Made by a program: the position numbers and the translations under genes
Shown here: positions 25,996 to 38,820 of the stretch, piece by piece
How the letters are laid out: every line of letters starts with the position of its first letter
Numbering within the stretch: position 1 is the first letter of the stretch
NCBI GenBank assembly: GCA_003956705.1
Contig: QZCP01000076.1
Coordinates: forward strand, 1 to 64,000
DNA length: 64,000 nt
Direction: 5' to 3'
Source: Brevipalpus yothersi
Taxonomy: Eukaryota; Arthropoda; Arachnida; Trombidiformes; Tenuipalpidae
The notes under the pieces: generated by a model
What the model was told of the DNA's origin: nothing
What the model saw: the letters and a program-made list of their open reading frames with translations, nothing else
The model's database searches: none

Positions 25996-26721
25996 CGGAT
26001 TCCAGCAACATTAATAAAATCGATTCTGTTCAGGGAATATACAACAGTTATGTATATGCTGCATGAAACTTTGCTTACTTTGAAGCTTAATGGTACTGGT
26101 GAATGTCACACGTGTAACATATCTACTTTTATTCCCATACGCTCATGGAAGATGGGATAAATGAAAATACCCAAGATATCCATTAATCTCGGTTATATTT
26201 CTCTCAGATACGTGTACTATTGGGAATATGAGAAGAACTGGATGATGGAGAAAAGGATTCAATAATCTTTTATATATATATCTGTAACTGTAACTGTAGA
26301 TCAAAATATTTCCATTGAGATAGTGTCTACACTGGATATCGGTTTGTACAGTGTATTTTGACAGTTTTTTATGTTCTCACAATTTTCTCCCGAGACTATG
26401 CACCAAATCACTCAGGTGCTCCAACTTAATCAACCATCTGATTTTGATCATGAAGTATAAATAGATGGCATCAATTTTTTACTTCACTTGATCATCATCA
26501 CCATGTAACAGCTTTAACTCATTGATTTTGTTATCTTAAGAATTTATATTTCTCTCTATATCTCTTCCTTTCTTCATCCACTTCTAATTGCCATAAGATG
26601 CATGAATTTTCAAGCTGATGAACACCATTGTTTCTAGGGCAATGAGTCAATTGGTTCACATGATTGATCAATTCGATTTGACTTCTAGTTGATGAAATTC
26701 TTTCTCTACATGATTCATGAG

Positions 26722-26725
<4 letters not shown>

Positions 26726-26773
<48 letters not shown>
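26726..26773. repeat. (GA)n microsatellite
   Basis: A perfect GA array of about 24 units. Confidence 0.96.
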
Positions 26774-26777
<4 letters not shown>

Positions 26778-27787
26778 CTGCAATAGTTATCATAGTAAAA
26801 CCTTAGGATGAAGAAGCAAATCAACCTCTTTTTGTCTTCTGTGTATGTAAGAAAGTGGATCATTTCCGTAAGTTAAGGAAATTACTGTTGAAGGTAGGTC
26901 TCTTTATTTTACTCTTTCTCTCTATCTCTCTTTCTTTCTCTTTCTTTCACCATGAATTTCCCAGAGGATAAATCGAAATCTACCTTCAGATACACATACA
27001 CTTACACATTCACCTAATCACTGTGTATGACGCAAATCTTGACAATCTCAGGCTGAACTCTATGATTCTGTTTTGGTTTCGCATTCATTCAGATCCAGTT
27101 AATGATTGTGATCTCGATCGGTAGCCGAGTTGGTGGTCATAGCCGGTGTTGTCATAATTAAGGTACTGTTGAGAAGATTTCGAAAGCTGATTGAGCATAC
27201 ATAAAAAGCAAAACATCTCTCAGACAGAGTTCGAGATGATCAATCCTTGGAATGGTTCATTGCATTCGTCGTCTGGGGAACAATCAAATGATTAGAACGC
27301 AAATCACTTGAATCAATCGAAATAAAGGTATTGTACAGTCGTAAACAGTTAGCTGTCAAGATGAAAATTGTTCCATCAGTTACATGTATGTTACTGATGC
27401 AGTTCAAATCAGTGTATGAGTTGGATTTTTTTTTCTCGAATATCACATCTCACTTGACATGCAAATGTTGAGAACATCGCAAAAAAAAGATGAGAAAAAG
27501 CAGAGAGAGAGAAAGCAAAGTAGTTGATAAAAAGGAAGGAAATCAAATGAGTAGCTAAATAATTAGATAAAAAGATGATGATGAATCGAACTTGATTCAA
27601 GTTACTATTGTATTCATCTCATTATTTGCATCTTTTAGGATGTGTGCATATGGAATTAAAGGGGAAAGAGAGCGAGAAAAGAATACAAAAGGAAGACTTT
27701 AGGCTTGCGGAATTCGATTATACATGTGTCTTGGGAAAAAGTGAATCTCATGGAAGAAGCAAAAAAGTGATGTGTTAAAATATTTAC

Positions 27788-27991
27788 CTCTTGTAGTAGT
27801 TTGAAAAAATTTTCATCTTTACTGCTCTCCTTTACTGATGATTCATCATCACCATCATCTGTTTTGGATGAGGATGCTGTATTTTTGTTGTTACCATTGT
27901 CTTCCTTGGTAAGATCTATCTCCAAAGCTGATTCTGCCAAGCCAACACAGAAAGCGATCAAGCATCCAATTATGAGAATTATGAGCGCCAT
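27788..27991 (-). CDS. Signal-peptide first exon, probably of the proline-rich gene
   Basis: The ATG at 27991 (context CAAATGG) opens a typical signal peptide (MALIILIIGCLIAFCVGLA). It is followed by an acidic, Ser/Asn/Asp-rich stretch and an amphipathic NFFKLLQE. The exon ends in phase 0 at a GTAAAT donor (27787). An acceptor-like TTAATCACAG lies just before the ATG, suggesting a 5' UTR intron. The next matching phase-0 acceptor on this strand that opens a long frame is at 20362. Joining the two gives a continuous acidic segment (QE then GFKIYEKLKIPG). The exon looks real; the link to 20362 is inferred. Confidence 0.6.
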
Positions 27992-28727
27992 TTGCTGTGA
28001 TTAATGTTAGAAAATAAAGATGAACGTGATTAATTCCACTCCACATGGATACCTGATGTTTCTCTGAGATTTGTAGGGGAAACAATTTTTTTCAGATTCA
28101 ATCACGAAGTAGATTTAACAAAATTTTCATCATCTCATGCCTGTATGCCATCATTTCACATGATGTGGAAGTTCCTCTCTCATCCCATATCACTCAGAAT
28201 TTTCTTTCCATGGAAAAGTCTACAACGAAATAAGAAAAATTTTTTCTGCTATGTTTCAATGTCTGGTGAAAGTTGATGCTCTGCGTCAGCAAATAGAAAC
28301 AGTTTGGAAAAACAATTGGATTCCCTTCTTCTCTGTCTTTCCCATGTCTTCTCCATGTGTATCCATGATGCTGATTCCCACCATAGCACTTCTCATATCA
28401 TTCTCTTTTTCACCTTCTCATCAATCACAATCATCATTCTCAGTAGTAGCAGTGGCATCCCATTTTCTCATCAAACAAAAGATGCCCAACCAATGATCAA
28501 CTTTGATTCTGATATTATTTTGCCGATTTTTCTCTACTTATCAATATCACCATGATCAGCAGCAAACAATTGGTTGGTCATGAAAATTCCCAGAGGAAAT
28601 GAGACACGGAGAAAGAGGAAAGGGATTAAGGGTACTGTATAAGATTCTTTCCTATCAGCACTCGAAAATTGTTGTGGATAGAGTATGAGTAAATAGACAA
28701 GAATATTGGACAATTTGGGCTATAAGA

Positions 28728-28728
<1 letters not shown>

Positions 28729-28750
<22 letters not shown>
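28729..28750. repeat. (GT)n microsatellite
   Basis: About 11 GT units; the only long GT array in the window. Confidence 0.92.
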
Positions 28751-28758
<8 letters not shown>

Positions 28759-31045
28759 CTTATCAATGGGATGAGAGAAAAAGATGGATGAGAGAGTGAA
28801 TAGACAAAAGTAAGATGGAAAGATAAATGCAATCGCCATACTCTTGAGAATCTGGGTTTTCGAAAGTAGTAGAAAAAGAAAGAAAGAGAGAGACTCTTAT
28901 TTTCACTCTCTTTTTAGGATAGAGAGAGAAAGAAAGAGATATCTTTCGGAAAGAAGATGAGAAGTAGAAATAAAAAGATACACAAACAAATTCGCTATCT
29001 AACAAGCATCATCTCAAGTGTGAAATGAAAACGAATCTCGTTCTTTTTTCCATCTCACGCTTGGATCGTTTTCTCGGCACAATTTGACATTCAATTCAGT
29101 TCATGTTCATGTAACAACTCTGAATCGATAAACTATACACATACATACACATTTACACACACACACATATTCTCATATAGCCTTGCATCAAACTTCCAAT
29201 GTAATTTCGATACACTGAGCATCTCGAATCATCCTTCCACTGGATCATGCATGAGAATGATAATGATGAAAAATCTAGTAGAGAGAGAGAAAATGAAATT
29301 CACAGCACTGTTACCACATCTCATTTGAATATATCGAGAGAAAACTATTTCCAGATTCACTTTCGATGTCCTACTTTATGAACAGCCAATACCAAAATTT
29401 GCCGCCAAAATACTGTTAGTTTCATATATATTTTGACAAAGTTCAGATTATCTTTCATCATCATTTCTAACAATTTTTTCTTCCTCCTCTCATTGTGCAC
29501 ACTACTGATTATCATGTCTATGTGTGAGTGAGTATGTATTTGCATACTAATTAGAATTTTTCATCCTCAGGAAAACACAGTAATACATTATGTGTCTGAT
29601 GTGAGTATGTGTGTGTGCGTGAGTGTTTGTGTATTTGCTTAATTTTTGTTTCAAGGCTTTCCAATATGGATCAATGTTGACCTGAATACATTTTATTCAC
29701 CGGAAAAGATAGAGAAAAATGTTAGATTTTTCGTTCTCGTCGTTGTCTCTTTTTTTTGTTCCGGAATACCCTCTAAGCTCAAATTGTCCTCTCTAATATG
29801 CAATGGAAAGTACTGATAAAGTCGAAACACAATATACACAAGGAATAATGGGAATAGAAGAGTGGTGAAGATAATCAGAAAATGGAAAGGAAAGGATTTC
29901 TCATCCATGAATGTCTAGTTTTGAGGGTTTTATCATAGACTAGAAAGATGAGACTGAAGAGAAAGAGAGAGGAAGAGAGACGTAAGCCATCAAAAAAGCT
30001 GGATAAAAGATGCTGTGAGAATGATTTTTTCGTTCCTCTTTCTCTTTTCATAAAACACACACAGCATTCCGAATGGAAGGTGGTTTGTTTATTTGTCTAT
30101 GATTCAACGTTGAATACGTAAGCCTTACACACACTTCTTCAAACGAGTCATTCAGCATCCATAGAACATTCTCATCACATAGGTGAGTATGTGTAAGAGA
30201 GAGAGAGAGAGAGAGACGTCTGATGCATGCTCGCTTGTGTATCAGATGTACTTCGATCGATATTATTGATTTTGCAGAACGATATTCTCACTCTAGGGTT
30301 AAAAGTTTGAAAATGTGCAATAAAACGAAAATTGATAAAAATTGGTTGTGAAGAGAGTGGAAAGAATTGTATCTCAGGTATGTGTGAGGATGTGGGTATA
30401 AAAATGTTACCTTGTTGGATGAATGTAATCCATGGAGAGTGTCTCTGGATGAGATCAACATTTTTTATTTCACTTACAAAAATAGGACACCTCACAAATA
30501 CATGTACACATACACAGGAAAGTTTGGATGAATGAAAATAGTTCTTTGTGTGTATACTTGATGTAAGAAGAAAATATTGCTGATGGCAAGGTTACAGTTG
30601 TAGATTGGATGATGGTTTGAGAAGATGAGATGGAAGTGAAAATATGATCAATATTCAAATTGAATTTGTGTTTATATAAGCTCAATTGGTTAGTATACCC
30701 TCTAGTACTGGTGAGAATTTTCCTATTTTCAAATAATAAGAAGATGTATCAAGTCAAATTTCAGTCCTCTCTGTGGTCACTTATCAGATTATTTGTCGAT
30801 TCGATTGCCAAATTTTTTCTCACCACTGTCCATCACTTGGTGATAAAACATTCATAGAATCATATATCATGATGAAACGCAATCTTATATCACTCGAATT
30901 TGATGAAAATTGATCAATACCCACACAAACGAAATACACACTTTCCAACGAAACGGCTCACAATTGATCATCTATCACCACAACTTGTATAAACTTTTTC
31001 TTAATTCGCTTCTTTATTTTCAACTTTATTTTGCCTCCCACAACT

Positions 31046-31046
31046 G

Positions 31047-31092
<46 letters not shown>
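31046..31092. repeat. (CT)n microsatellite, interrupted
   Basis: A CT array with a single TTT interruption, within a pyrimidine-rich region extending to about 31220. Confidence 0.93.
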
Positions 31093-31757
31093 TTCTTTCT
31101 TATTGATCATCCTCCCCTTTCTCCTCATCACAATACAACGTCCGATACAAGTTCCACTCACTCTCTCTCTCTTCCACTTTTCTTCTTTTCTCTTTCTCTT
31201 CTCTTTCTCTTTCTCATCCACCTTCTCCTCCCACTCAACACATAAACACACACACACACAACATCTCAAGTTTTTTCATCATGCTTACTTTTTTTGACTT
31301 CTTCTTTTTTCTTCTTTTTCTCATATTTCAGGCTCACTTTCATCACTTGAGACTATAATCTGAATTTTTCTGCGAATTCTTCCCACAACTTATCATATTT
31401 GATGGAAAACTTGAGAAAAGTCAAAGTACACTAATATTGCATAATCTTTTTTCTTGATCAAAATAATTGAGAACATGAATCTCAAATGCTCTATGGTAAC
31501 CAGGGAAGCATCATTATTATTCTCATGGAATCAAAATTCAATCAAGATTCTCATATACTTCACCATATCAGCTCAGCGAATACTGAAGAACTCTAAATCT
31601 CTTAACATGTCTGGCAAACTTCGAATCGTCAAATCTTGTGCTCATTCAAATTTTATCATAGAAACCTCATTCATCTAATTCTTCAGATTCCTACCTTTGC
31701 TTATTTCAGCATCATAGTGATGAGGTTGTTACACCTCATGGTTGATACTAAAGTATG

Positions 31758-31759
<2 letters not shown>

Positions 31760-31847
<88 letters not shown>
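31760..31847. repeat. (AAAG)n-(GA)n compound microsatellite
   Basis: Five to six GAAA/AAAG units run directly into about 33 GA units with one GGG interruption. This suggests the GA array expanded from, or next to, the tetranucleotide array. Confidence 0.94.
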
Positions 31848-31849
<2 letters not shown>

Positions 31850-32814
31850 CCGAACAAATGCTCATGGTGAAGTGAGGAAGCCAATCTTCCAGATGTCTCA
31901 GAACAAATACTGATTTATATATATAGCTTACACCTACATCAGCGTAGAGGCTCAGATAAAGAGAAGTATTCTGGAAAGTGGAATGATTCTTTGTCGGTAG
32001 CATTTGGCAATCTTGTTAGCGAAAGAAAAATGCTATGTACTTGTATTGTGAAGATTGGTCAACGGTGAAAGTATGGACAAGATTGAAAATGAAAACTATC
32101 CGTAAATCAGGGGAGAGAATGAGAAGAAAAAAATTCTCACCGATTATAGCAACTATTCCAGGGTGTTCTCTACCTGAAACAAGGTACAGGATTCCCTGTA
32201 GCAAGCTTTCACTGTTGGATACACTTGGATTGGTTTCACAGTTTAACAATTCCAATGGGGAATCTTGTTCGGAAGCTTAACCATCGGATGAGCATTGCCT
32301 GTCGACAATTGTCTGCCGAATCATGGAATGAATGGACAAAATTTTCGCATGAATTGTTGTGGAAAAAGAGGAAAGTAGAAGAAGAAGAGGAGGATGAAAA
32401 ATAATTTGAAAACAAAACTTAGTTGAAGGGAATCGAAAAAAATTACAGTAACATTCATGCTCTCAAGTAGACAATTCTGATACTGTTTGGGTATTGCATC
32501 ATCTTGATTTGGAAAAACATTCTCATTTGGCAGGAACAATTGTTTTTTCATTTTCACCTCTTTTTTTACTTATTATTATTCTTTTTCTATCCTTTTATCT
32601 TATCTCATTATGAGGCTTGTGTTCCTTGTTAGAGGTACACATCTTCCGGTTGAGAACAAAAATTTTATATAGAACATGATAAATTCAAAGTGTTCAACTG
32701 CAAACCAATGGATTGTCTACATGTCTACCAATCTTCTGGTATGCATTCTTCATTGCTTGATTGTATTGAGTATCATTATCACATGCAGACTGGGACTTAA
32801 ATCTTTTGATTTAT

Positions 32815-33076
32815 TTAAATCATCAATTTGGCCTTCTCTATTCGATTTTGTCGCGCTCTTAAGAGAATCTTTTCTTTTCTCATACTAATTAAATATGCAG
32901 CCATACATACCAAATACTGCAACAACAGCAACAAAACTATCGCAATGATTGGAATCATTGCTCGATCACAATCATTATCAATACAAGACATTAAATCTTC
33001 CTTTTCGAATTGATTGCTCCAAACATCATTTAACAGTTTAGCCACGGCTTTTGGATCCACATGGATGACATGAAGC
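32815..33076 (-). CDS. Terminal exon of a single-pass membrane protein
   Basis: After a minus-strand acceptor (AAATTTAAG, ending 33077) there are one leftover base, 86 sense codons and a stop. The sequence has a soluble part with two cysteines (CIDNDC), a strong transmembrane helix (IPIIAIVLLLLLQYLVCMAA) and a short basic tail of Lys/Arg-rich helix. That is a type I-like C-terminus. The frame has no usable upstream ATG, so earlier exons must lie to the right; none was found. The family is not recognised. An AATAAA overlaps the stop region. Confidence 0.45.
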
Positions 33077-33664
33077 CTTAAATTTCTTTTTCTCAATCTA
33101 CTTCTTCCTTCCTCTCTTCATCAAGATGTATATATGTATATGAGTGTGCTTCTCAAGTGCCTTTAATGGCTATCATCATTGTAAACTATTGTAATTGTCA
33201 CTCAATTCAACATGAAAAGCCTTCTACATGTATTCACTATCATTTATTGTGATGAATGTACACATACCAATACGCATGGATAGTCGATAGAAAAATTTTT
33301 TTTCCTGAACGAAAATCTGTACTCAAATATGCATGAAAATTATCTGGTATCAATGAAATCCGAAAGTGGTAAAAATTCAAAAGATTTAATCATTCTATTG
33401 ATTAAAGAAAAATAGTGAAAAAAGATGGTGAAGTTAGATACATCAACAACAATCAAAGCCAATCATTGACTATTTGTGTTAACATTTCAAGACTACAAGC
33501 GATAATGAAAGCTAACGAAAATGATTACCGACCAAATTGGATTGATTTATATATTCTTTCTTTCTTTGCTTCGTTTCCCTTAACGTCTACATATTCTATA
33601 CATTTTGGAAGCTCTGGAAGTGAAACGTTCAATATTTAGCTCTCTCTCTCTCCTTCTGATTCAG

Positions 33665-33818
33665 ATCTGTTTTTGCTACTGTCCCAAAAATTGGTGGCGA
33701 TAAATGTAACTCAATTACGCGTACCTTTGATGATGATAAACAAAACCCGGTCTCAAAACACAGTATGTGTGTTGGTGGATGTATTGAATCGGTTAGACAT
33801 CGGACTGTGAGGAGGTGA
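33665..33818 (+). CDS. Possible terminal exon, cysteine-containing
   Basis: A plus-strand acceptor (TCTGATTCAG, ending 33664) opens about 50 codons with ordinary composition, including GGDKC, TFDDDKQNP and CVGGC, to a stop at 33816-33818. The patch is more GC-rich than its AT-rich flanks. No partner exon was found. It could be chance. Confidence 0.2.
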
Positions 33819-35799
33819 TCTTGTTGATACTATTGTTGTGTATGTGTTCACCAAAAAGAGCAAGAAGAAGAAGAGAAAGAAGAAGAGAAAAAGATGAGAG
33901 CCCAATTTTCGGTAAAGTTTAGTAAGTAAAAAAGATATCCACTCATTCGTGATTACTGTTTACTCCTTTTTGCTCATATCGTTTTCATTCGAATGAACAG
34001 ATCACTGAGCCAGTTAGAGTTGCTTTCTCTCTTCTCCATCCTCATCACTCTTTCTCTCTCTTTCTCTCTCTCTTTTCACTGGGTCAAAGTCAGTTGGAAG
34101 TGATGAAGAAGATGTTCAAATGAAGAAGAAGAAGATTTGCGTGTTTGAAAAGACTATCGGCATGATTTGTGGCAAGTTAACAGGTCATCGGACATAGATG
34201 ATCATGATGGATCGAATTTCGGCTAATTCAAGTCAATTCAACCAAATTATCAGCTAAACCTTGATTGTGGCATCAAAAATCAAGCGTGTGATTGGAGTGA
34301 GGAATAGAGAGAGGAAAGTAAAAAAGTTGATATTTATATATATAAATGAAGGTAAGAAAGCGAATGTTGAAATATTTATAGTCATTCAATTCACTATCGA
34401 TGCTGGCCGAATATCGATACTTTTCTAGTTAGTAGTTTTCGATGCTGTACTTAACTTTCCATGATAAAATGGAAAGTGGTTGGAAAATTGAGTGGATAAA
34501 ATTTCAAAAATAACAGAAAAAAGAGAAACAAAACGATTGTGTGTTGGTTAAAATTTTGTTTCTTCTTCTTCTCAAATTAGCAATCGATATTGGGGAAGAG
34601 AGAGAATGAAAAAAAAGATAAATATTGTTGACTCTCACGGATGAATTATACAGAAATAGATATCACGAAAAAATGTAACAAGATTTAAGAATGACATTTT
34701 TACTCCTTTTTTTCTCGTAAGTTTTTTTGATTTTTTTTCACTTCCACTCGATTTTCATGTGATTTGAGGGGGTATAAATTCAAAGGAGGAAGTGAAAAAA
34801 TAAGAACTTTTTCTCCTTCCTTAAGATCAAAAGGTTTCAAAGACATTTATTGGGAGGCTATTTTACTCTGGAAAACTATATCGAAAAACAGAAAGAGATA
34901 AAAATCTTCCGAAACTGGATCCTATTCCAAATTACTAGGGATTGAAGTGCTCATTTTTCACTATTTATTTTCCATTCAAGTCTCTACGAGAGCTTTAAAG
35001 GGCTATCATTTTGCTTTGTTTTTATTTTTGGAAACTGTTTTCTATTAAGTCACATAAAATGCCCAGTTGAAAATCGTTTCACAGAAAATGATAACAGCCT
35101 CAATAAATTTCAATTCTTTCTTCCAGAATCAACTAGTAAATCCCATAGAATTCAAGTAGGGCTTGTATGAATAGGGTATACAGATTTTTTTTCCAGGGTA
35201 CACAAAATTCAACATGATGGTGGGTTTGAAAAAAGAAAATTTGGCTTTATTCTTTTGGAATCGAAAATCGGTCCATTCTTTTCATGTCATGAAAGTATGG
35301 TTGCTCATGGATCAATTGAAGTTATGGAAAGATAGTAAACATAAAGCTAAAAATACAGGCCTGACATATGATTTAGGGCAAGGTTATGTAGCAGTCTGTG
35401 TGAAAATATGTGATATGGATGGAAAGAATACCCATAGATACGTGCGTGCGTAGAAAGAATTGATTGATAAAATCTACTAGGTAGACTTTTTAGAGAAGAA
35501 AAATACAAAAATGGGTCGAGTGTTTATGCATGAAAATGATCTCAACTTTGAAAAACTTTCAATGAACATCAATATAGAGCTCAGTGAGGTTATTCAAAAG
35601 CAACATGATACACACAGAAAGAATAGATACTCTTCTTGGAAAAGAAAAAGCTTTCAGAACTTCAGAATCTTTTTCTCCCTATTCAGAATGATTTGAATGT
35701 GCTGAGGGTTGCTTTTTGACGGTAAGAGAGACATGTTTTCTACTTCACATCATTACCAATCAAATTTTGGTATCTTCCATTTGTTTACGCATGAATAGG

Positions 35800-36536
35800 T
35801 GTCAATTTTACCGGAAAAAAGGGACAAAATTGTTGAGATGCTGGAAGAACTTGTCATCTTTTTCGAAAGAGCGAAATATTTCATCATATAAGAATCGAAG
35901 ACTGATTTTCGTTGAATAGGTCTTTGTAAAATGGATGTATGTTTATAAGCGAAGAGGAGACCTTTTTGATGATAGTCATTTTAAATACACTGGGAAACAT
36001 TTTCGAGTGAATTTTCTGAGCTGGAAATGAGAAAACAAGTTGAATACAGTACGAATTCGAATCTACTCTTATCTTCAGATTTCCAATCGAATTATTATAG
36101 TCAGACCTTGAGATTTCGAATAAAGTTCTTCCATATTTCTCGAGAAAATTCCGATGAACTCACAGAAAATCGATTAAAATTACAACAGCAGTGAATATTG
36201 GAAAAAATTTGAAGAGTTCTCTGAGTTAGGAAAAAAATAGAAATATCATTGAAAAACCAAAAATACCAGGGCTTGAAGAAAAAATTTAAAATTGAAAGTC
36301 AAAGCATGTCTAACAAAGTGGGAAAAAGGAGGAATTTCGGCATTCACATATATTATTAGAAGATGAGTCAACTACTGAGCATCGAAGTAATATCAATCCT
36401 GAAGAAGATGAGCTGAATCTCCATGACTTCCAGTAGGATCGTCAATTTTCATCTCTCATTCTATGGTGAACATTGCTGGAAACCTGAATACAGATGAGCT
36501 TTTTTTCTTACTTCCACATCCATTGCATAGAGGAAT

Positions 36537-36594
<58 letters not shown>

Positions 36595-37620
36595 TGATTG
36601 AATGTGTACCTCATCATTCAGGATGAACTTTGGCATTCGAATTGTTGGTGAAAAGGCGCAAATAGGCAAAGAAACTAAGCGCATAGTCTCGGATAATCAT
36701 AAATATCATTCTGCTGATTTTGTTGAAAGTTTGAAATACAAGAGGCAAATGGATTAGAGGTACATTGTATTTGTGAATATAATTGGCGGTCTAGCAAAAA
36801 ATTATGAGCTTGATACCATAACTCTAATTTCTCTTCAATAATTAAGTTGGGCTGTGAAATTCATTTTCAGTAGGAATACCAGCTTCGAGAGGCTTTATAA
36901 ATCGTACGTGGGAATACCTATCGAAATTCCAGTGAAAATTTATCCTCAGAGTGGGCTGAAGCTTCTATCTAAATATAGATTTGAACAAATAATTTGAGAA
37001 GAAACTCCAGTATCTTTTTTATTAAGCATAAAAAAATGGATCCTGGTCTCTATCAGAGCTAATCAAGATAAATATCATTGAGAAATTGAAATATTATTAG
37101 ATATTTTGTCAAAACAGTTACAGATTAATAAGAATACATTAATCTCTCTAATGTTTGAATATCAGAGTTCGACTATGGTATGAGGAAGAACTCACCGGAA
37201 GTGGAATATTCTTTTCAATTTGTTAACTGTGTCTTGTTTGATTCAATCTTGCGTGAGATATTTTGAAGTAATCTGTCAAAGTCAATGATCAAAAGTGTCC
37301 AATGGATGATAAGTTGACGTATTGAACATGGAATCAATGGATGTTTCCTCAAAGTTCTGGAGAATATGTTTTCTTATTTAGGGCTTTGGATGGCTTCTAT
37401 TTTCATATGATTCGAGTTTTTAAGATTTCTCAGGAGCTTTTCACTTCATTGAGAATTGATAATCTGTCCTTGAATCTTTTTGATCTTATTATAGATCATT
37501 ATCAAAGGTGTTGATTAGAAGATGGACAAAGTTTACAGAAACTTCTCGTAGTTTAAGATTCATCAGCATCTGGAGCATCTGATCTTGTGGACAGATATTC
37601 ATTGTTGCGATTGTAATACA
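35800..37620 (-). pseudogene. Decayed minus-strand coding relic 2
   Basis: Reading the minus strand from about 37620 leftwards, protein-like stretches appear in changing frames with intervening stops. Examples are NICPQDQMLQMLMNLKLREV near 37.57 kb, FDRLLQNISRKIESNKTQ near 37.27 kb, PTLRINFHWNFDRYSHVRF near 36.9 kb and RFLYDEIFRSFEKDDKFFQ near 35.87 kb. The order of a helical N-terminal part followed by an L-P-x-L-R-I-x-F-H-W-like strand recalls ubiquitin-specific proteases, but no catalytic Cys or His box was recognised. A (GA)n array interrupts the relic at 36539-36591. Decay is clear from stops; the family is a guess. Confidence 0.4.
36539..36591. repeat. (GA)n microsatellite
   Basis: A perfect GA array of about 26 units inside coding relic 2. 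Confidence 0.96.
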
Positions 37621-38820
37621 ACAGATGCTTCGCTATTTTCATGAGTTCTGTAAATGTAATCATCATGTGATAAAAGGAAGATGATGAATGATGACATCTG
37701 AATTCAACCAGACGATAAATGATGTACAATCTATTGGTGTTACCAATTCTAACATCAACCGTTAATCATTTGATTTGAGATTCAACATTCCAATTGTGAA
37801 CTCCCTACAGCTCTGAATTTCCAATTGTGACACTAGCAGATGATGATGATCATCATCATTCAGAATTCATTTGGAAAGGTGTATTTTTGGGAACACAAAT
37901 CCTCGAGAATTGAGATAATGTTTCATCTGAACCTAGCCTCAAGTAATGGTGACGTTCATTTATCCATAAAACACTGAGAGAAAGAAAGAGAGAGAGAGAG
38001 AGAACAAGGATAAATGATCACCTATTACTTTTTTCCCATCTGGCAATGATGTTTCTAATGATAAAAGTAAGATTTACGACTCAACGATTCTATCAACAAT
38101 GATTTTATCGATCTAGGTTTTTGGTGGGTATTGAACACCTCATGAAAGAATCTTGAGAGGATCGAATTTGAGAAATAAATTAAACGATGAAGAAAATTTT
38201 CTCAGAAATTTATTATTATTTTTCATTGTTATAATTTGAGGTATAATTCCTATTATTTCTTTTTTCGTCATGTATTTTTTTCGATACAATCACATACGAA
38301 AGTATACACCAACAAACAATTCAGATATGTTTTCAAGTCTATTGTTTTCTCTTTCGTTGATAAAATAAATAAATTGTAAACAGTTTTTATTTGGCGCAAA
38401 TACTATCATTTATAACGGTTTGGAATCCAAAATGTGATCTGATTTATCTAGAAGCAGTCGTTTGTTGTTGAGAGAAATATTATTGTCTATTCAGTATCAG
38501 TTATTATTTTTTCTCCAATATAAACCTCATGTACAAAACTGTATTACATTACTCTTATTTTGTATATTCTTTTCCACTTATTATGATTAGAAAAGAGGGT
38601 TAATTTTTTCCCTCTCCAAATTAAAGCTATGTATATTTAAATTACTTATGCGTATATATATACTCGTGACAATAATTTTCTTTGGGGGCAATTAAGCTTG
38701 AATGACTTTTTTTCTTTTATCAACATATATCCAATGGAATGAGCATTGAGAGGAATAATTTTCCTCTTCCTGTTAACTTTTTTTTTCTTCTTCAATTCAT
38801 ACAATGTACATGTATATTGA

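Larger units (their letters stand above)
20363..27787 (-). other. Probable intron of the proline-rich gene, repeat-bearing
   Basis: About 7.4 kb separates the two exons assigned to the proline-rich gene. It contains (GA)n and (CT)n arrays and a decayed minus-strand coding relic (24.66-25.25 kb). A plus-strand open frame of 122 codons (21103-21471) has no family resemblance that I can see. No additional exon of the host gene was identified. Confidence 0.45.
27992..32814. other. Gene-poor region with simple repeats
   Basis: I see no supported gene in these 4.8 kb. They contain a (GT)n array (28729-28750), CT arrays near 31046-31092, a mixed AAAG/GA array (31760-31847), and pyrimidine- or purine-rich stretches. 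Open frames are mostly Ser/Leu/Phe-rich low complexity. Confidence 0.55.
33819..38820. other. Mostly non-coding region before the serine-rich gene
   Basis: The 5-kb stretch holds a decayed coding relic (35.8-37.6 kb), a (GA)n array, and the 3' UTR of the minus-strand serine-rich gene in its last several hundred bp. Plus-strand open frames at 35214-35919 are short and offset from each other and are not supported as genes. Confidence 0.5.

Noticed and set aside
27115..27165. GTAGCCGAGTTGGTGG, resembling the 5' part of a tRNA-Leu/Ser
   Set aside because: No matching acceptor stem or T-loop box (GGTTCRAATCC) follows; not a tRNA.
35214..35919. Three short plus-strand open frames
   Set aside because: Offset from each other, without splice sites, and partly antisense to the better minus-strand relic 2.
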